Shown here: positions 26,874 through 35,423 of the stretch, in pieces
How positions within the stretch are numbered: the stretch's first letter is position 1
Layout: each line of letters begins with the position of its first letter
Origin: Veillonella agrestimuris
GTDB lineage: Bacteria > Bacillota > Negativicutes > Veillonellales > Veillonellaceae
Direction: 5' to 3'
DNA: 64,000 nt
Assembly (NCBI RefSeq): GCF_943193065.1
Contig: NZ_CALPCS010000003.1
Location: 62,001-126,000, forward strand
Program-made: the position numbers and the translations under genes
Notes under the pieces: model-generated
What the model was told of the DNA's origin: nothing
Seen by the model: the letters and a program-made list of their open reading frames with translations, nothing else
The model's database searches: none

Positions 26874-28019
26874 ATGAGAGATATTCTAAATATTAGATCT
26901 ATAACAGCATATCGCTTAGCATTGCCATTGCGGTTTGATTTTAAAACGGCAAAAGGTTTAGTTCGGATACGTGAAACAATCGTCATCCGTATAGAAGATA
27001 TAGATGGTTATGTGGGCTATGGGGAATGTGTAGCTTTCACCGATCCCTTTTATACGGCTGAAACAGTAGAGATTAGTTGGAATAAATTGGTAGAAGATTA
27101 TATCTTTAATCTCCGAGCTATGCGGCCCTATCCCTTAGAAAATTATATGCGGCAACTGCAAATGTGGCTGAAACGAGACGCCATGCCTATGACTATGGCA
27201 GGCTTAGAAAATGCTCTTATTCATTTAAGCTGCAGTAGAAAAGGGGTTAATTCCATAGCTCATATTATGAAAGCAGACTTAGTTAATACCATTCCAATGG
27301 GAGTAGTCATTGGTGATATACCTATAGACGAAGTGCTAGTAGCTGTGCAACGCTATGTGGAACAAGGATGTGAGCGCATCAAATTGAAAGTAACACCTCG
27401 GGATGGGTACGAGCGAACAAAATTAGTGCGAAGTGCATATCCGCATATTGATTTGGCTGTCGATGCGAACCAAAGCTATACCTATGATCAACTGCATGAT
27501 ATAGCACGATATAATGATTTGTCTTTAAAATGTATAGAAGAACCTTTTGCTATAGGAAGCTTAGAAGAGTATAGACAGTGGCGGGCAGAACAAGGTGAAC
27601 ATTGGCCTATTAAGACGCCTATTTGTTTAGATGAGTCTATTTTATCTTGCGATGATTTGTCTTATGCCATAGAGCATGGCTTAATCGATGTAGCCAATAT
27701 AAAAGTGGGCCGTTTAGGGGGATTGATGCAAACGCAAGGTGCTATTAACTTGTGTCGTGAACATCGTATACACTATTGGATTGGCAGTATGGTAGAGTCT
27801 AGTATTTCTAAGATGATGCACGTTCAACTGGCTGCATTAGGCGATTCCTATATGGCAGGTGATTTATCTGATTCATCGCGTTATTTTGAAAGAGACTTAA
27901 CAGATCCAGACATATCATTTGTAGATGGGCGTATGACGGTTCCTACAGGCGCAGGGCTAGGTGTATCTGTTTTGGAAGATCGTTTATTAGACTATACTAT
28001 TGGTACATGGACCTTATAG
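26874..28019 (+). CDS. menC: o-Succinylbenzoate synthase MenC
   Basis: 381 residues, enolase superfamily. It dehydrates SHCHC to o-succinylbenzoate. Catalytic and metal-binding segments are KLKV (Lys base, about 170), DANQSY (first metal Asp), EEP (Glu), CLDESI (Asp) and NIKVGRLGG (second Lys), all in the expected order. Its length is near the family norm. A GAGGGGCG binding site precedes the ATG. It forms an operon with menE; the step order in the pathway (MenC before MenE) is the reverse of the gene order. Confidence 0.94.
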   Translation: MRDILNIRSITAYRLALPLRFDFKTAKGLVRIRETIVIRIEDIDGYVGYGECVAFTDPFYTAETVEISWNKLVEDYIFNLRAMRPYPLENYMRQLQMWLKRDAMPMTMAGLENALIHLSCSRKGVNSIAHIMKADLVNTIPMGVVIGDIPIDEVLVAVQRYVEQGCERIKLKVTPRDGYERTKLVRSAYPHIDLAVDANQSYTYDQLHDIARYNDLSLKCIEEPFAIGSLEEYRQWRAEQGEHWPIKTPICLDESILSCDDLSYAIEHGLIDVANIKVGRLGGLMQTQGAINLCREHRIHYWIGSMVESSISKMMHVQLAALGDSYMAGDLSDSSRYFERDLTDPDISFVDGRMTVPTGAGLGVSVLEDRLLDYTIGTWTL

Positions 28020-28026
28020 TGAAACA

Positions 28027-28035
28027 TGTTATAAT
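28027..28035 (+). promoter_or_regulatory. Possible extended -10 promoter of the hotdog thioesterase
   Basis: TGT then TATAAT, right after the menC stop and 70 bp before the next start. No -35 box is clear. The thioesterase could equally be read from the menE promoter. Confidence 0.35.
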
Positions 28036-28104
28036 GAAATCGATATAACATATAAGTGACACTATATGTATGCATATTATAGTGGTAAATAGGAGATAAT
28101 ACGA

Positions 28105-28488
28105 ATGAATACAACGATGATAGAAGCTTTGCAAATTACGGAAGTACAAGTAACAGGTGAATTTACCGGTAGTGGTATGATGAACTTGGGTACGTACCAT
28201 AGCCAACCGCAAGGCTATCTCAATGGTGGCGCTACATTAGCTTTCGGCGAAATCTTGGCAGGTATGCTCAGCAATGCTATGTTGCCAGAAGATGCTTTCG
28301 CAGTAGGTCAATCGATTACAGCGAATCATTTGCGCCCTATGAAAGCAGAAGGTGTATTAATGGCTGAAGGAGAATTGCTGCTAAAAGGCAAAACATCTCA
28401 TGTATGGCGTTTTGATATGAAAGACGTTGAAGGTAGTCTAATTTCCCAAGTGACTGTCACTTGTGCAGTAGTACCGAAACATCGATAA
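28105..28488 (+). CDS. menI: Hotdog-fold thioesterase, probable DHNA-CoA hydrolase
   Basis: 127 residues, PaaI-like hotdog fold with the helix motif GYLNGGATLAFGEILAG (about 36-52), where the position usually held by the catalytic Asp/Glu is Glu49 (FGE). The last stage of DHNA formation needs hydrolysis of DHNA-CoA, and this protein lies directly after menC, so it is the natural candidate. Similar hotdog proteins hydrolyse other CoA esters, so the substrate is inferred from context. The TAGGAGATAATACG site precedes the ATG. Confidence 0.75.
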   Translation: MNTTMIEALQITEVQVTGEFTGSGMMNLGTYHSQPQGYLNGGATLAFGEILAGMLSNAMLPEDAFAVGQSITANHLRPMKAEGVLMAEGELLLKGKTSHVWRFDMKDVEGSLISQVTVTCAVVPKHR

Positions 28489-28544
28489 ATACATGAAATT
28501 AGTGCTCGAGATTGATAAGACACATTACTTATTTGTAACAGATA

Positions 28545-28600
28545 AAAAGAACAGAAGAGCCCCTTTGCTGTTAGGCAGAGACTCTTCTGTTCTTTTATTT
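28545..28600. terminator. Bidirectional terminator between convergent genes
   Basis: AAAAGAACAGAAGAG (28545-28559) and CTCTTCTGTTCTTTT (28582-28596) are perfect complements. T-rich tails exist in both directions, so it serves menI on the + strand and the DUF2939 gene on the - strand. The stop codon of the minus gene (28595-28597) lies at its edge. Confidence 0.9.
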
Positions 28601-29230
28601 TCTCGTAATGCGATATAATGTTTCGATGTCAGGGATGTCGTAAATAGCCCATTTACCATTGCCTAAGTATTTTAATAATATGCGTACATCTTCTGTCATG
28701 TGTAAGCGATTATTTTGCAGCGTCACTGTCACTGTAGCGACGCCATTGTCTTCGATAGAGGTAATGTTTTTAACTTCTACCGTATGTTGTTTAAATAGTT
28801 CGCCTCGTTGTAGCCGATCAATCATAGAGAAGGTAGATTGTGTGCTTTCAGAAGAAGCACTTGCATTAGTAGTTTCGGTCCCTTCTAGAGGCGGTGATTT
28901 AAAACTATCTGGATCTTCTACATATTTGCGAATGACATCTTCTAATAAAGCAGGGCCAAATACTTTTGTGGCCCCGATAGCAGCTTTACCCCATGGCGTA
29001 GTAGGGTCGACATAGGTATTGCCTTCGCGAGTTACAATATTGTTAACAAGAGCCGTTACATCAATATGTTGCATTACTTTATCAGGATTCCGCTCATCTA
29101 TGCCTTGGCGAATAATTTGGAACGTATAAATAGGTGTGCGTGGAATATACCATAAAAAATACCAAGCTGCACCGAGAGCTGCTATTAAGGCGATAATAGT
29201 TACTATTAATAATGATTTTGACTTATTCAT
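28595..29230 (-). CDS. DUF2939-like membrane-anchored protein
   Basis: 211 residues, the only confident minus-strand gene. A single N-terminal membrane helix (about 7-30, SLLIVTIIALIAALGAAW) anchors a soluble domain, probably on the outer face. The order is helix, YIPRTPIYTFQIIRQGIDERNPDKVMQHID, a Ser/Thr/Glu-rich low-complexity stretch (about 112-130), then a beta-rich end with DDI-like LKYLGNGKWAIYDIP. This pattern matches the DUF2939 family of unknown function. GGGAGAT precedes the ATG. It stands alone, convergent with the men genes and divergent from the tRNA operon. Confidence 0.7.
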   Translation of the reverse strand: MNKSKSLLIVTIIALIAALGAAWYFLWYIPRTPIYTFQIIRQGIDERNPDKVMQHIDVTALVNNIVTREGNTYVDPTTPWGKAAIGATKVFGPALLEDVIRKYVEDPDSFKSPPLEGTETTNASASSESTQSTFSMIDRLQRGELFKQHTVEVKNITSIEDNGVATVTVTLQNNRLHMTEDVRILLKYLGNGKWAIYDIPDIETLYRITRK

Positions 29231-29261
29231 ATGTTTATCTCCCTATGATTCATATACATGT

Positions 29262-29270
29262 ATTGTAGCA
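29262..29270 (-). promoter_or_regulatory. Extended -10 promoter of the DUF2939-like gene
   Basis: On the minus strand TGC is followed by TACAAT, about 32 bp upstream of the ATG. A -35 box is weak (TTGTTT at 15 bp). Confidence 0.45.
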
Positions 29271-29349
29271 TATTATCTTGAGAAACAAAGTATTTAATAG
29301 AGGTATAGAAAAAAGTATTAAAAATCCTTAAAATTTTTTATAGAAAGTA

Positions 29350-29378
29350 TTGCACGCTGTAACATTTCATGATATTAT
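29350..29378 (+). promoter_or_regulatory. Promoter of the tRNA operon
   Basis: TTGCAC (29350-29355), 17-bp spacer, TATTAT (29373-29378). The predicted start lies about 23 nt before the first tRNA. Confidence 0.75.
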
Positions 29379-29407
29379 AGACAAGTAATCAACGAGAGTT
29401 GTTACGC

Positions 29408-29483
29408 GGCCCCGTGGTGTAGCGGTTAACATGTCGCCCTGTCACGGCGAAGATCGTCAGTTCAAATCTGATCGGGGTCGCCA
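29408..29483 (+). tRNA. tRNA-Asp (GTC)
   Basis: A 76-nt cloverleaf. Acceptor GGCCCCG pairs with CGGGGTC, the anticodon stem is TCGCC/GGCGA with loop CTGTCAC giving GTC, and the T-loop is TTCAAAT. Discriminator G and an encoded CCA end it, as usual for tRNA-Asp. Confidence 0.95.
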
Positions 29484-29502
29484 TTTTTTTTTACAAAAAA
29501 AT

Positions 29503-29578
<76 letters not shown>

Positions 29579-29592
29579 TTTGTATATGTCAT

Positions 29593-29678
29593 GCGGTTGT
29601 GGTGGAATGGCAGACACGCCATCTTGAGGGGGTGGTGAGCGTACGCTCGTGAGGGTTCAAGTCCCTCCAACCGCACCA
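29593..29678 (+). tRNA. tRNA-Leu (GAG)
   Basis: An 86-nt class II tRNA with a long variable arm (GTGAGCGTACGCTCGT). Acceptor GCGGTTG pairs with CAACCGC. The anticodon stem CCATC/GGTGG with loop TTGAGGG gives GAG, reading CTC/CTT leucine codons. CCA is encoded. Confidence 0.94.
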
Positions 29679-29685
29679 AGCTAGT

Positions 29686-29724
29686 AAAAAAGTGCCTTAT
29701 CAAATTTTGATAAGGCACTTTTTA
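29686..29724 (+). terminator. Intrinsic terminator of the tRNA operon
   Basis: AAAAAGTGCCTTATCA and TGATAAGGCACTTTTT form a 16-bp perfect stem with a short AT loop. It can act in both directions. Confidence 0.92.
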
Positions 29725-29811
29725 TTGTTTATCAATTGATTTTATTATTGCTTGGCTATATTACTTCTGGTGTTTTATATGATAAAGTTTGAATTAATTG
29801 ATGTATATATA

Positions 29812-29840
29812 TTGAAATCTAAGCCAAGATAATCTATAAT
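29812..29840 (+). promoter_or_regulatory. Promoter of the ilv leader transcript
   Basis: TTGAAA (29812-29817), 17-bp spacer, TATAAT (29835-29840). The -10 lies within the left arm of a large dyad, so the promoter is probably controlled by a DNA-binding protein. Confidence 0.75.
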
Positions 29841-29863
29841 ATTTTTATATTACAGATTATCTT
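29826..29863. repeat. 17-bp-arm inverted repeat over the ilv promoter (operator candidate)
   Basis: Arms AAGATAATCTATAATAT (29826-29842) and ATATTACAGATTATCTT (29847-29863) are complementary except for one base, around a TTTT centre. Each arm holds the 9-mer AGAT(A/T)ATCT, itself nearly palindromic, with 27 bp between the two copies. The dyad spans the -10 and the start site. Because the start is predicted near 29847, only the right arm would be in the RNA, so it more likely works as DNA. Confidence 0.65.
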
Positions 29864-29874
29864 TAGGAGGAAAC

Positions 29875-29991
29875 ATGTTAGGTTTAGTCATTAGCTTGTT
29901 GATTATCGTCTTGGCGACGATTATTAAAAACATTCGAATTATGAACAACAACTTAACACGTTTTGTCTTAGAAGTTCCGCGAATGGTTTAA
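29875..29991 (+). CDS. Ile/Leu/Val-rich 38-residue leader peptide or small membrane protein
   Basis: A 38-codon ORF with ATG 5 bp after a perfect AGGAGG (29864-29869). Half of the residues are Ile, Leu or Val, clustered in the first 20 (LGLVISLLIIVLATII), followed by a basic tail. It is the first gene of the transcript leading to ilvD. Two readings are possible: an ilv leader peptide that senses charged Ile/Leu/Val tRNAs, as in enteric ilvL, or a single-pass small membrane protein. Codons 11-12 contain ATCGTC and codons 14-16 contain GACGAT, the same words that form the arms of the terminator at 30119-30147. That favours a regulatory role but does not prove it. Confidence 0.6.
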   Translation: MLGLVISLLIIVLATIIKNIRIMNNNLTRFVLEVPRMV

Positions 29992-30065
29992 TATATATCA
30001 ATAAGGTTTTGACGGTATTGTATCTTATGTATATGTATATCCATAGGGGATAGGTTTAGTAGATA

Positions 30066-30200
30066 ATGAGCCTACAGTGGAATTCTGTAAACATAAGTAA
30101 TTTCATTTGTATACTTTTAAGACGATTCTTAGGAATCGTCTTTTTTTATTCGTCTGTGAAAGCACAAGTGTTGCTTTCACTAGTAAGGAGAGTATCATGA
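30066..30200 (+). CDS. Possible second leader ORF coupled to ilvD
   Basis: A 44-codon frame from ATG 30066 runs through the terminator (30119-30147) and a second hairpin (30156-30180), and its TGA overlaps the ilvD ATG (ATGA at 30197-30200). Its middle has Ile-x-x-x-Ile-x-Ile-Leu-Leu codons just before the terminator. There is no convincing ribosome binding site, and an AT-rich sequence will often give Ile and Leu codons, so it may be chance. Confidence 0.3.
   Translation: MSLQWNSVNISNFICILLRRFLGIVFFYSSVKAQVLLSLVRRVS
30119..30147 (+). terminator. Attenuator-type terminator upstream of ilvD
   Basis: AAGACGATTC and GAATCGTC with its following TT form a 10-bp perfect stem around TTAG, with seven T (30141-30147). 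It lies 50 bp before ilvD in the leader, so ilv expression requires read-through. No T-box motif (GGTGG-type anticodon-binding bulge) is visible upstream. Confidence 0.8.
30156..30180 (+). promoter_or_regulatory. Hairpin between the ilv attenuator and the ilvD binding site
   Basis: GTGAAAGCA and TGCTTTCAC are perfect 9-nt arms around a 7-nt loop. It ends 5 bp before the AAGGAG binding site of ilvD. It may protect a processed 5' end or affect translation; there is no T-run. Confidence 0.5.
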
Positions 30201-31867
30201 GTTGTAGAAGTGAGAATTTAACTGCTGGCGTTGCACGTGCACCGCATAGATCGTTGTTGAAAGCATTGGGCTTTGTTGACGAAGAAATGGGCAGACCGAT
30301 TATCGGTATTGCTAACTCCTTTAATGAAATTATTCCAGGTCATGTAGGTCTTAAAAATATAGTGCAAGCCGTAAAAGACGGTATTCGCAATGCCGGTGGT
30401 GTGCCTATTGAGTTTAATACAATCGGTATTTGTGACGGTCTTGCTATGAATCATGTAGGGATGAAATATTCCTTGGTAACGCGCAACATTATTGCCGATT
30501 CCATCGAAGCTACGGCTATGGCTACACCATTTGATGCCATGGTATTTATTCCCAACTGCGACAAAGTTGTACCAGGTATGTTAATTGCCGCTGCTCGTCT
30601 CAATATTCCTTCTGTGTTTGTATCTGGCGGAGCTATGCTTGCTGGCGTACATAAAGGTAAAAAAATTGGTTTATCCGATGTATTTGAAGCAGTAGGTAAA
30701 CATAAAACCGGTGATATGGATGATGCAGAGTTAATGAGCATTGAGAATAGCGCTTGTCCTACGTGTGGCTCTTGCTCCGGTATGTATACGGCAAATACCA
30801 TGAACTGCTTAACAGAAGCATTAGGGATGGCATTGCCTGGTAATGGTACGATTCCAGCCGTTTACTCCGAACGTATGCGTCTTGCTAAATTGTCAGGTAT
30901 GCAAGCGGTAGAGGTGTTGAAAGCCAACCTTCGTCCAAAAGATATTATGACGCGTGAAGCCTTTGAAAATGCTGTAGCGCTAGATATGGCATTAGGTGGC
31001 TCTTCTAATACAGCGCTTCACTTACCAGCTATTGCTCATGAAGCAGGTGTTGAATTATCCTTAGATGATTTTGATCGCATTGCCCAAATTACGCCGCAAT
31101 TATCTAAACTATCGCCATCCGGTATTTATTTCATTGAAGATTTATATGCTGCTGGTGGCGTAAGTGCGGTTATGAAACGACTTTCTGAAAATGGTCGTTT
31201 GCATACAGATTGCCAAACAGTAACGTTAAAAACGCAAGGTGAAATCGCTGCTGCTGCACAAGTAGTAGATGAAGATGTAATTCATCCTTGGAATAATCCT
31301 GTTCACGAAACAGGTGGTATTGCTGTTTTGAAAGGTAACTTAGCAGAAGACGGTTCCGTTGTAAAAGCTGGTGCCGTAGCAGAAGATATGCTTGTCCATT
31401 CTGGCCCTTCAAAAGTATTTAACTGCGAAGAAGATGCAGTAGAAGCGATTACAAATGGCAAAATTGTGAAAGGCGATGTGGTAGTTATCCGCTACGAAGG
31501 TCCAAAAGGTGGTCCAGGCATGCGCGAAATGTTGACACCAACATCTATCATTGCTGGTATGGGTCTCGATAAAGACGTAGCTTTATTGACTGACGGCCGT
31601 TTCTCTGGTGCCACTCGAGGTGCGTCTATTGGTCACGTATCGCCAGAAGCTGCAGCCGGTGGCACTATCGCTATCGTTGAAGATGGTGATATTATTAATA
31701 TCGATATTCCAAATGGCAAATTAGAATTAGCTGTAAGCGACGAAGAAATTGCTCGTCGTAAAGCGGCATTGCCACCATTTAAAAGTAATGCTACAGGATA
31801 TTTGAAAAAATATGCCCTCCATGTATCCTCTGCGGCACAAGGGGCTATTGAAATCTTAGAAGATTAA
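30197..31867 (+). CDS. ilvD: Dihydroxy-acid dehydratase IlvD
   Basis: 556 residues from ATG 30197 with AAGGAG 8 bp upstream; the open frame upstream crosses the attenuator and is not coding. It dehydrates dihydroxy-isovalerate and -methylvalerate in Val/Ile synthesis. Fe-S ligands appear in [10 protein letters not shown] and [17 protein letters not shown], with GRFSGATRG and the C-terminal phosphate-binding stretch typical of IlvD/Edd. It is the first structural gene of ilvD-A-B-N-(ABC)-C. Confidence 0.97.
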   Translation: MSCRSENLTAGVARAPHRSLLKALGFVDEEMGRPIIGIANSFNEIIPGHVGLKNIVQAVKDGIRNAGGVPIEFNTIGICDGLAMNHVGMKYSLVTRNIIADSIEATAMATPFDAMVFIPNCDKVVPGMLIAAARLNIPSVFVSGGAMLAGVHKGKKIGLSDVFEAVGKHKTGDMDDAELMSIENSACPTCGSCSGMYTANTMNCLTEALGMALPGNGTIPAVYSERMRLAKLSGMQAVEVLKANLRPKDIMTREAFENAVALDMALGGSSNTALHLPAIAHEAGVELSLDDFDRIAQITPQLSKLSPSGIYFIEDLYAAGGVSAVMKRLSENGRLHTDCQTVTLKTQGEIAAAAQVVDEDVIHPWNNPVHETGGIAVLKGNLAEDGSVVKAGAVAEDMLVHSGPSKVFNCEEDAVEAITNGKIVKGDVVVIRYEGPKGGPGMREMLTPTSIIAGMGLDKDVALLTDGRFSGATRGASIGHVSPEAAAGGTIAIVEDGDIINIDIPNGKLELAVSDEEIARRKAALPPFKSNATGYLKKYALHVSSAAQGAIEILED

Positions 31868-31904
31868 TAGAAGTCTATTCATTTTCTCAGGAGAAGGGGT
31901 ATGT

Positions 31905-33128
31905 ATGCATAAACTATATGATTTTATGGAAGCCAGAGAGCGCTTGTCAACGGTTACTGTGAAAACAAAGTTAATTCACAGTGATGTATTTTCTGAAGAA
32001 TCGGGCAATGATGTATATATTAAGCCTGAAAATCTTCAAATTACAGGTTCTTTCAAAGTACGTGGTGCCTATAATAAAATTTCAAAATTAAATGATGAAG
32101 AAAAGGTCCGTGGCGTTATTGCTGCTTCTGCGGGTAATCATGCGCAAGGCGTAGCACTTGCTGCTAAACGTTTGGGCATTAAAGCTACTATTGTTATGCC
32201 TAAGCATACACCGTTGATCAAGGTAAATGCTACTCGCCAATATGGTGCTGACGTCGTTTTGTATGGTGAGATTTACGATGAAGCCTATCAAAAGGCAATG
32301 GAATTACAGAAGGAACACGGGTATGTATTTGTACATCCCTTTGATGATGAAGATGTTATTGAAGGGCAAGGTACGATTGCACTAGAAGTGCTAGATGAAC
32401 TGCCTGATGCAGATGTTTTACTTGTTCCTGTTGGCGGTGGTGGTATTGTAGCAGGCATTGCAGCTGCTGCAAAATTAAAAAATCCTCAAATAAAAGTTAT
32501 CGGTGTAGAGCCAGAAGGTGCAGCTTGTGCATTAGCAGGTCTTGAAGCGGGTAAGCCAGTTAAGCTACAAGAGGTTTCTACTATTGCTGATGGTACTGCT
32601 GTAGCCCTTATTGGATCTACCACATTGGATTATATTAAACAATATGTAGATGAAATTATTACTGTATCTGATTATGAATTGATGGAAGCGTTTTTATTGC
32701 TTGTAGAAAAACATAAATTGGTAGCAGAAAATTCAGGGATTTTGCCATTAGCAGGATTGAAAAAGTTAAGTTGCAAACATAAAAAAGTAGTAGCTATTGT
32801 AAGTGGCGGGAACATTGATGTACTTACTATTTCCTCTATGATTAATAAAGGCTTAGTGTTACGTGGTCGTATTTTTACATTCTCTGTTAATTTACCAGAT
32901 AAACCAGGTCAATTAGTAGCGGTTTCACAAATGCTCGCAGAAGCTGATGCGAATGTTATTAAACTTGATCATAATCAATTTAAAAATCTCGACCGTTTCC
33001 ACGAAGTGGAGTTACAAGTCACAGTGGAAACGAATGGAGAAGATCACATTAAAAAAATTATTGAAGATTTCAAACAAAGAGGGTATACCATTAAGCGCTT
33101 AAATTCTTCAGAAATTCTGTCTGAATAA
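31905..33128 (+). CDS. ilvA: Threonine ammonia-lyase with C-terminal ACT domain
   Basis: 407 residues. The PLP-dependent fold II catalytic domain has GSFKVRGAYNKI with the PLP Lys51, SAGNHAQGVA and the PVGGGGIVAGI phosphate loop (about 174-184). A single ACT-like domain (from about 325, FSVNLPDKPGQL) follows. This is the shorter, TdcB-like/ACT form rather than the 510-residue enteric IlvA with two regulatory domains. It makes 2-oxobutyrate from threonine. Placement inside the ilv operon supports a role in isoleucine synthesis. The GAGAAGGGG site precedes the ATG. Confidence 0.93.
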   Translation: MHKLYDFMEARERLSTVTVKTKLIHSDVFSEESGNDVYIKPENLQITGSFKVRGAYNKISKLNDEEKVRGVIAASAGNHAQGVALAAKRLGIKATIVMPKHTPLIKVNATRQYGADVVLYGEIYDEAYQKAMELQKEHGYVFVHPFDDEDVIEGQGTIALEVLDELPDADVLLVPVGGGGIVAGIAAAAKLKNPQIKVIGVEPEGAACALAGLEAGKPVKLQEVSTIADGTAVALIGSTTLDYIKQYVDEIITVSDYELMEAFLLLVEKHKLVAENSGILPLAGLKKLSCKHKKVVAIVSGGNIDVLTISSMINKGLVLRGRIFTFSVNLPDKPGQLVAVSQMLAEADANVIKLDHNQFKNLDRFHEVELQVTVETNGEDHIKKIIEDFKQRGYTIKRLNSSEILSE

Positions 33129-33153
33129 GCCCTAGGTATCAGAAAGGATATTT

Positions 33154-34869
33154 ATGAGTGAAACTATTAACGGAGCTCGCATCGTCCTTGAAACACTTCA
33201 CCGATTAGGGGTAACAGATATATTTGGGTATCCTGGCGGTGCAGTGATTCCAATTTATGATGAGATTTATAGCTTCCCAGAAATAACGCATTATTTTGTG
33301 CGCCACGAACAAGGAGCAGCCCATGCTGCTGACGGTTATGCTCGCGTATCTGGCAAAGTTGGTGTCTGTCTTGCCACATCTGGACCGGGTGCTACTAATC
33401 TAGTAACTGGTATTATGACAGCTTACATGGATTCCGTACCAATGCTCGCTATTACAGGTCAGGTGGGACGTGCATTGATTGGTAAAGATTCTTTCCAAGA
33501 AGCAGATATTCAAGGCATTACTATGCCTATTACAAAGCATAACTATTTAGTGCAAGATATCACTGATTTGCCACGTATTTTAAAAGAAGCTTATTTTATC
33601 GCTAGAACGGGCCGACCAGGACCGGTCTTAGTGGACATTCCTAAAGATGTTCAAACCATGAGTATTACTATGGCAGAATATAATAAGCTCTTTGAAGCGC
33701 CGATTCATTTAGAAGGATATGATCCAACGTACAAAGGCCATCAAGGGCAAATTAAAAAGGCCGCTACATTAATTAAGAATGCAAAGCGTCCATTGATCAT
33801 TGCTGGTGCGGGTATTTTAAAATCTGGTGCCATGGATGAGCTTAAAGAGTTAGCAGAAAAAGCTAATATTCCTGTAGGCCATACATTGGTGGGTCTCGGT
33901 GGATTCCCTGGGGACCATGAATTGGCTCTCGGCATGGTAGGCATGCACGGTACGGTAGCTGCTAACTATAGTACAGAAGAAGCAGACGTTGTCATTGCTG
34001 CCGGCATTCGTTTCCACGACCGCATTACAGGCCATCCTGATTTCTTCTGTAAAAAAGCAAAGATTATTCACATCGATATTGACCCAGCCGAAATTGATAA
34101 AAATGTCATCATTGACGTGCCTATCGTAGGGGACTTGAAGCAAGTTTTGACTGAGTTAAATACTCTCGTCGAGGCGAAACAACATGAGGCATGGTTACAA
34201 CAAATAAAAGGTTGGCAAGAAGAATATCCATTAACAGTGCCTGGCTTGGTAGATGGTGAATTAAATCCCCAATATGTGTTGTCCGAGCTCAACAAAATTG
34301 CTAATCGCGATGCTATCATCGTTACTGATGTAGGACAACATCAAATGTGGGCGGCACAATTTTTAACCCACAAAATGCCGCATACCATCGTTACATCTGG
34401 CGGTGCTGGTACAATGGGGTACGGCTTACCCGCTGCTATTGGGGCCCAAATTGGGGCACCTACGAAGCAAGTGATCCTCGTTGTAGGGGATGGAGGCTTC
34501 CAAATGACCTTTGAAGAATTGATGATGGTTAAACAATATAACTTGCCTATCAAAATCGTTATTATTAACAATGGTTATTTAGGCATGGTTCGTCAATGGC
34601 AAGAAATCTTTAATCAACGCCGTTATTCTTACGTTGATTTAGAGGTGAGTCCAGATTTTATCAAATTGGCAGATGCCTTCGGCTTAACGGCTTATCGTAT
34701 TGATTCCGTTGAGGATTTTGAGGGTACGTTTAAAAAGGCCATTACATCGAAAGATAATATTATCTTAGATTGTCGCGTGCGCCGTGAAGAAAATGTACTA
34801 CCTATGATTCCAGCAGGTGGTACAGTGAGTGGCATGATGGGGAAAAAGGGGGTGCTTGGCGATGAATAA
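33154..34869 (+). CDS. ilvB: Acetolactate synthase large subunit
   Basis: 571 residues, thiamine diphosphate enzyme. It condenses pyruvate with pyruvate or 2-oxobutyrate. It shows GYPGGAVIPIYD, the catalytic Glu in VRHEQGAAHAADGYAR, GPGATN, the SFQEADI loop, and the C-terminal GDGGFQMTFEELMMVKQ thiamine diphosphate motif. The last 8 bp overlap ilvN. The C-terminal GGTVSGMMG is typical of biosynthetic rather than catabolic (AlsS) enzymes. Confidence 0.96.
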   Translation: MSETINGARIVLETLHRLGVTDIFGYPGGAVIPIYDEIYSFPEITHYFVRHEQGAAHAADGYARVSGKVGVCLATSGPGATNLVTGIMTAYMDSVPMLAITGQVGRALIGKDSFQEADIQGITMPITKHNYLVQDITDLPRILKEAYFIARTGRPGPVLVDIPKDVQTMSITMAEYNKLFEAPIHLEGYDPTYKGHQGQIKKAATLIKNAKRPLIIAGAGILKSGAMDELKELAEKANIPVGHTLVGLGGFPGDHELALGMVGMHGTVAANYSTEEADVVIAAGIRFHDRITGHPDFFCKKAKIIHIDIDPAEIDKNVIIDVPIVGDLKQVLTELNTLVEAKQHEAWLQQIKGWQEEYPLTVPGLVDGELNPQYVLSELNKIANRDAIIVTDVGQHQMWAAQFLTHKMPHTIVTSGGAGTMGYGLPAAIGAQIGAPTKQVILVVGDGGFQMTFEELMMVKQYNLPIKIVIINNGYLGMVRQWQEIFNQRRYSYVDLEVSPDFIKLADAFGLTAYRIDSVEDFEGTFKKAITSKDNIILDCRVRREENVLPMIPAGGTVSGMMGKKGVLGDE

Positions 34870-35350
34870 AGAACATCAAGTCCTAGTAATCGCTAAAAAT
34901 ACTCCTGGTTTAGGAACCCGTATTTTGGCACTATTTAATCGACGGGGCTTCAATGTTACGAAAATGACCTCTGGTGTTAGCAATGAACCAGGATATGCTC
35001 GTCTTACATTGACCGTCGAAGCTGATGATCGAGCGCTCGATCAAATTCAAAAACAAATTTACAAACTCATTGATGTAGTGAAAGTCAAAGTGTTGGCTAC
35101 AGAAAATGTAGTACGTCGTGAATTGATGCTCATCAAAGTGAAAGCAACAGCAGCTACGCGCTCTCAAATCGTTCAGATTGCAGACGTATATCGCGGTAAT
35201 GTCCTCGATATTTCACCTACCTCTATGATTGTAGAGGTTATTGGTAGCGCAGAGAAATTAGATGGCTTCATTCAAATTATGGAAAGCTATGGCATTCTTG
35301 AAATTGCTAAAACTGGTATTACCGCTATGAGCAGAGGTGAAAAAATATAG
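34862..35350 (+). CDS. ilvN: Acetolactate synthase small (regulatory) subunit
   Basis: 162 residues from ATG 34862, with GGGGGTG about 8 bp upstream; an in-frame TTG at 34856 is less likely. The N-terminal ACT domain (VLVIAKNTPGLGTRILALFNRRGFNV) binds the feedback inhibitor valine, and the C-terminal domain (RRELMLIKVKA to the end) activates the large subunit. It overlaps ilvB by 8 bp, suggesting coupled synthesis of the two subunits. Confidence 0.96.
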   Translation: MNKEHQVLVIAKNTPGLGTRILALFNRRGFNVTKMTSGVSNEPGYARLTLTVEADDRALDQIQKQIYKLIDVVKVKVLATENVVRRELMLIKVKATAATRSQIVQIADVYRGNVLDISPTSMIVEVIGSAEKLDGFIQIMESYGILEIAKTGITAMSRGEKI

Positions 35351-35423
35351 CATCTGTCTCAATGGAGATAGGCGATTAGTCAAGGTACTCATAGTATGAA
35401 CAGTTCGATGAGGAAGTGATAGT

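Noticed and set aside
29992..30118. T-box riboswitch before ilvD
   Set aside because: I looked for the conserved AGGGTGGNACCGCG-like T-box and did not find it. Only a small stem (TAGGTT/AGCCTA near 30053-30076) and the terminator are visible.
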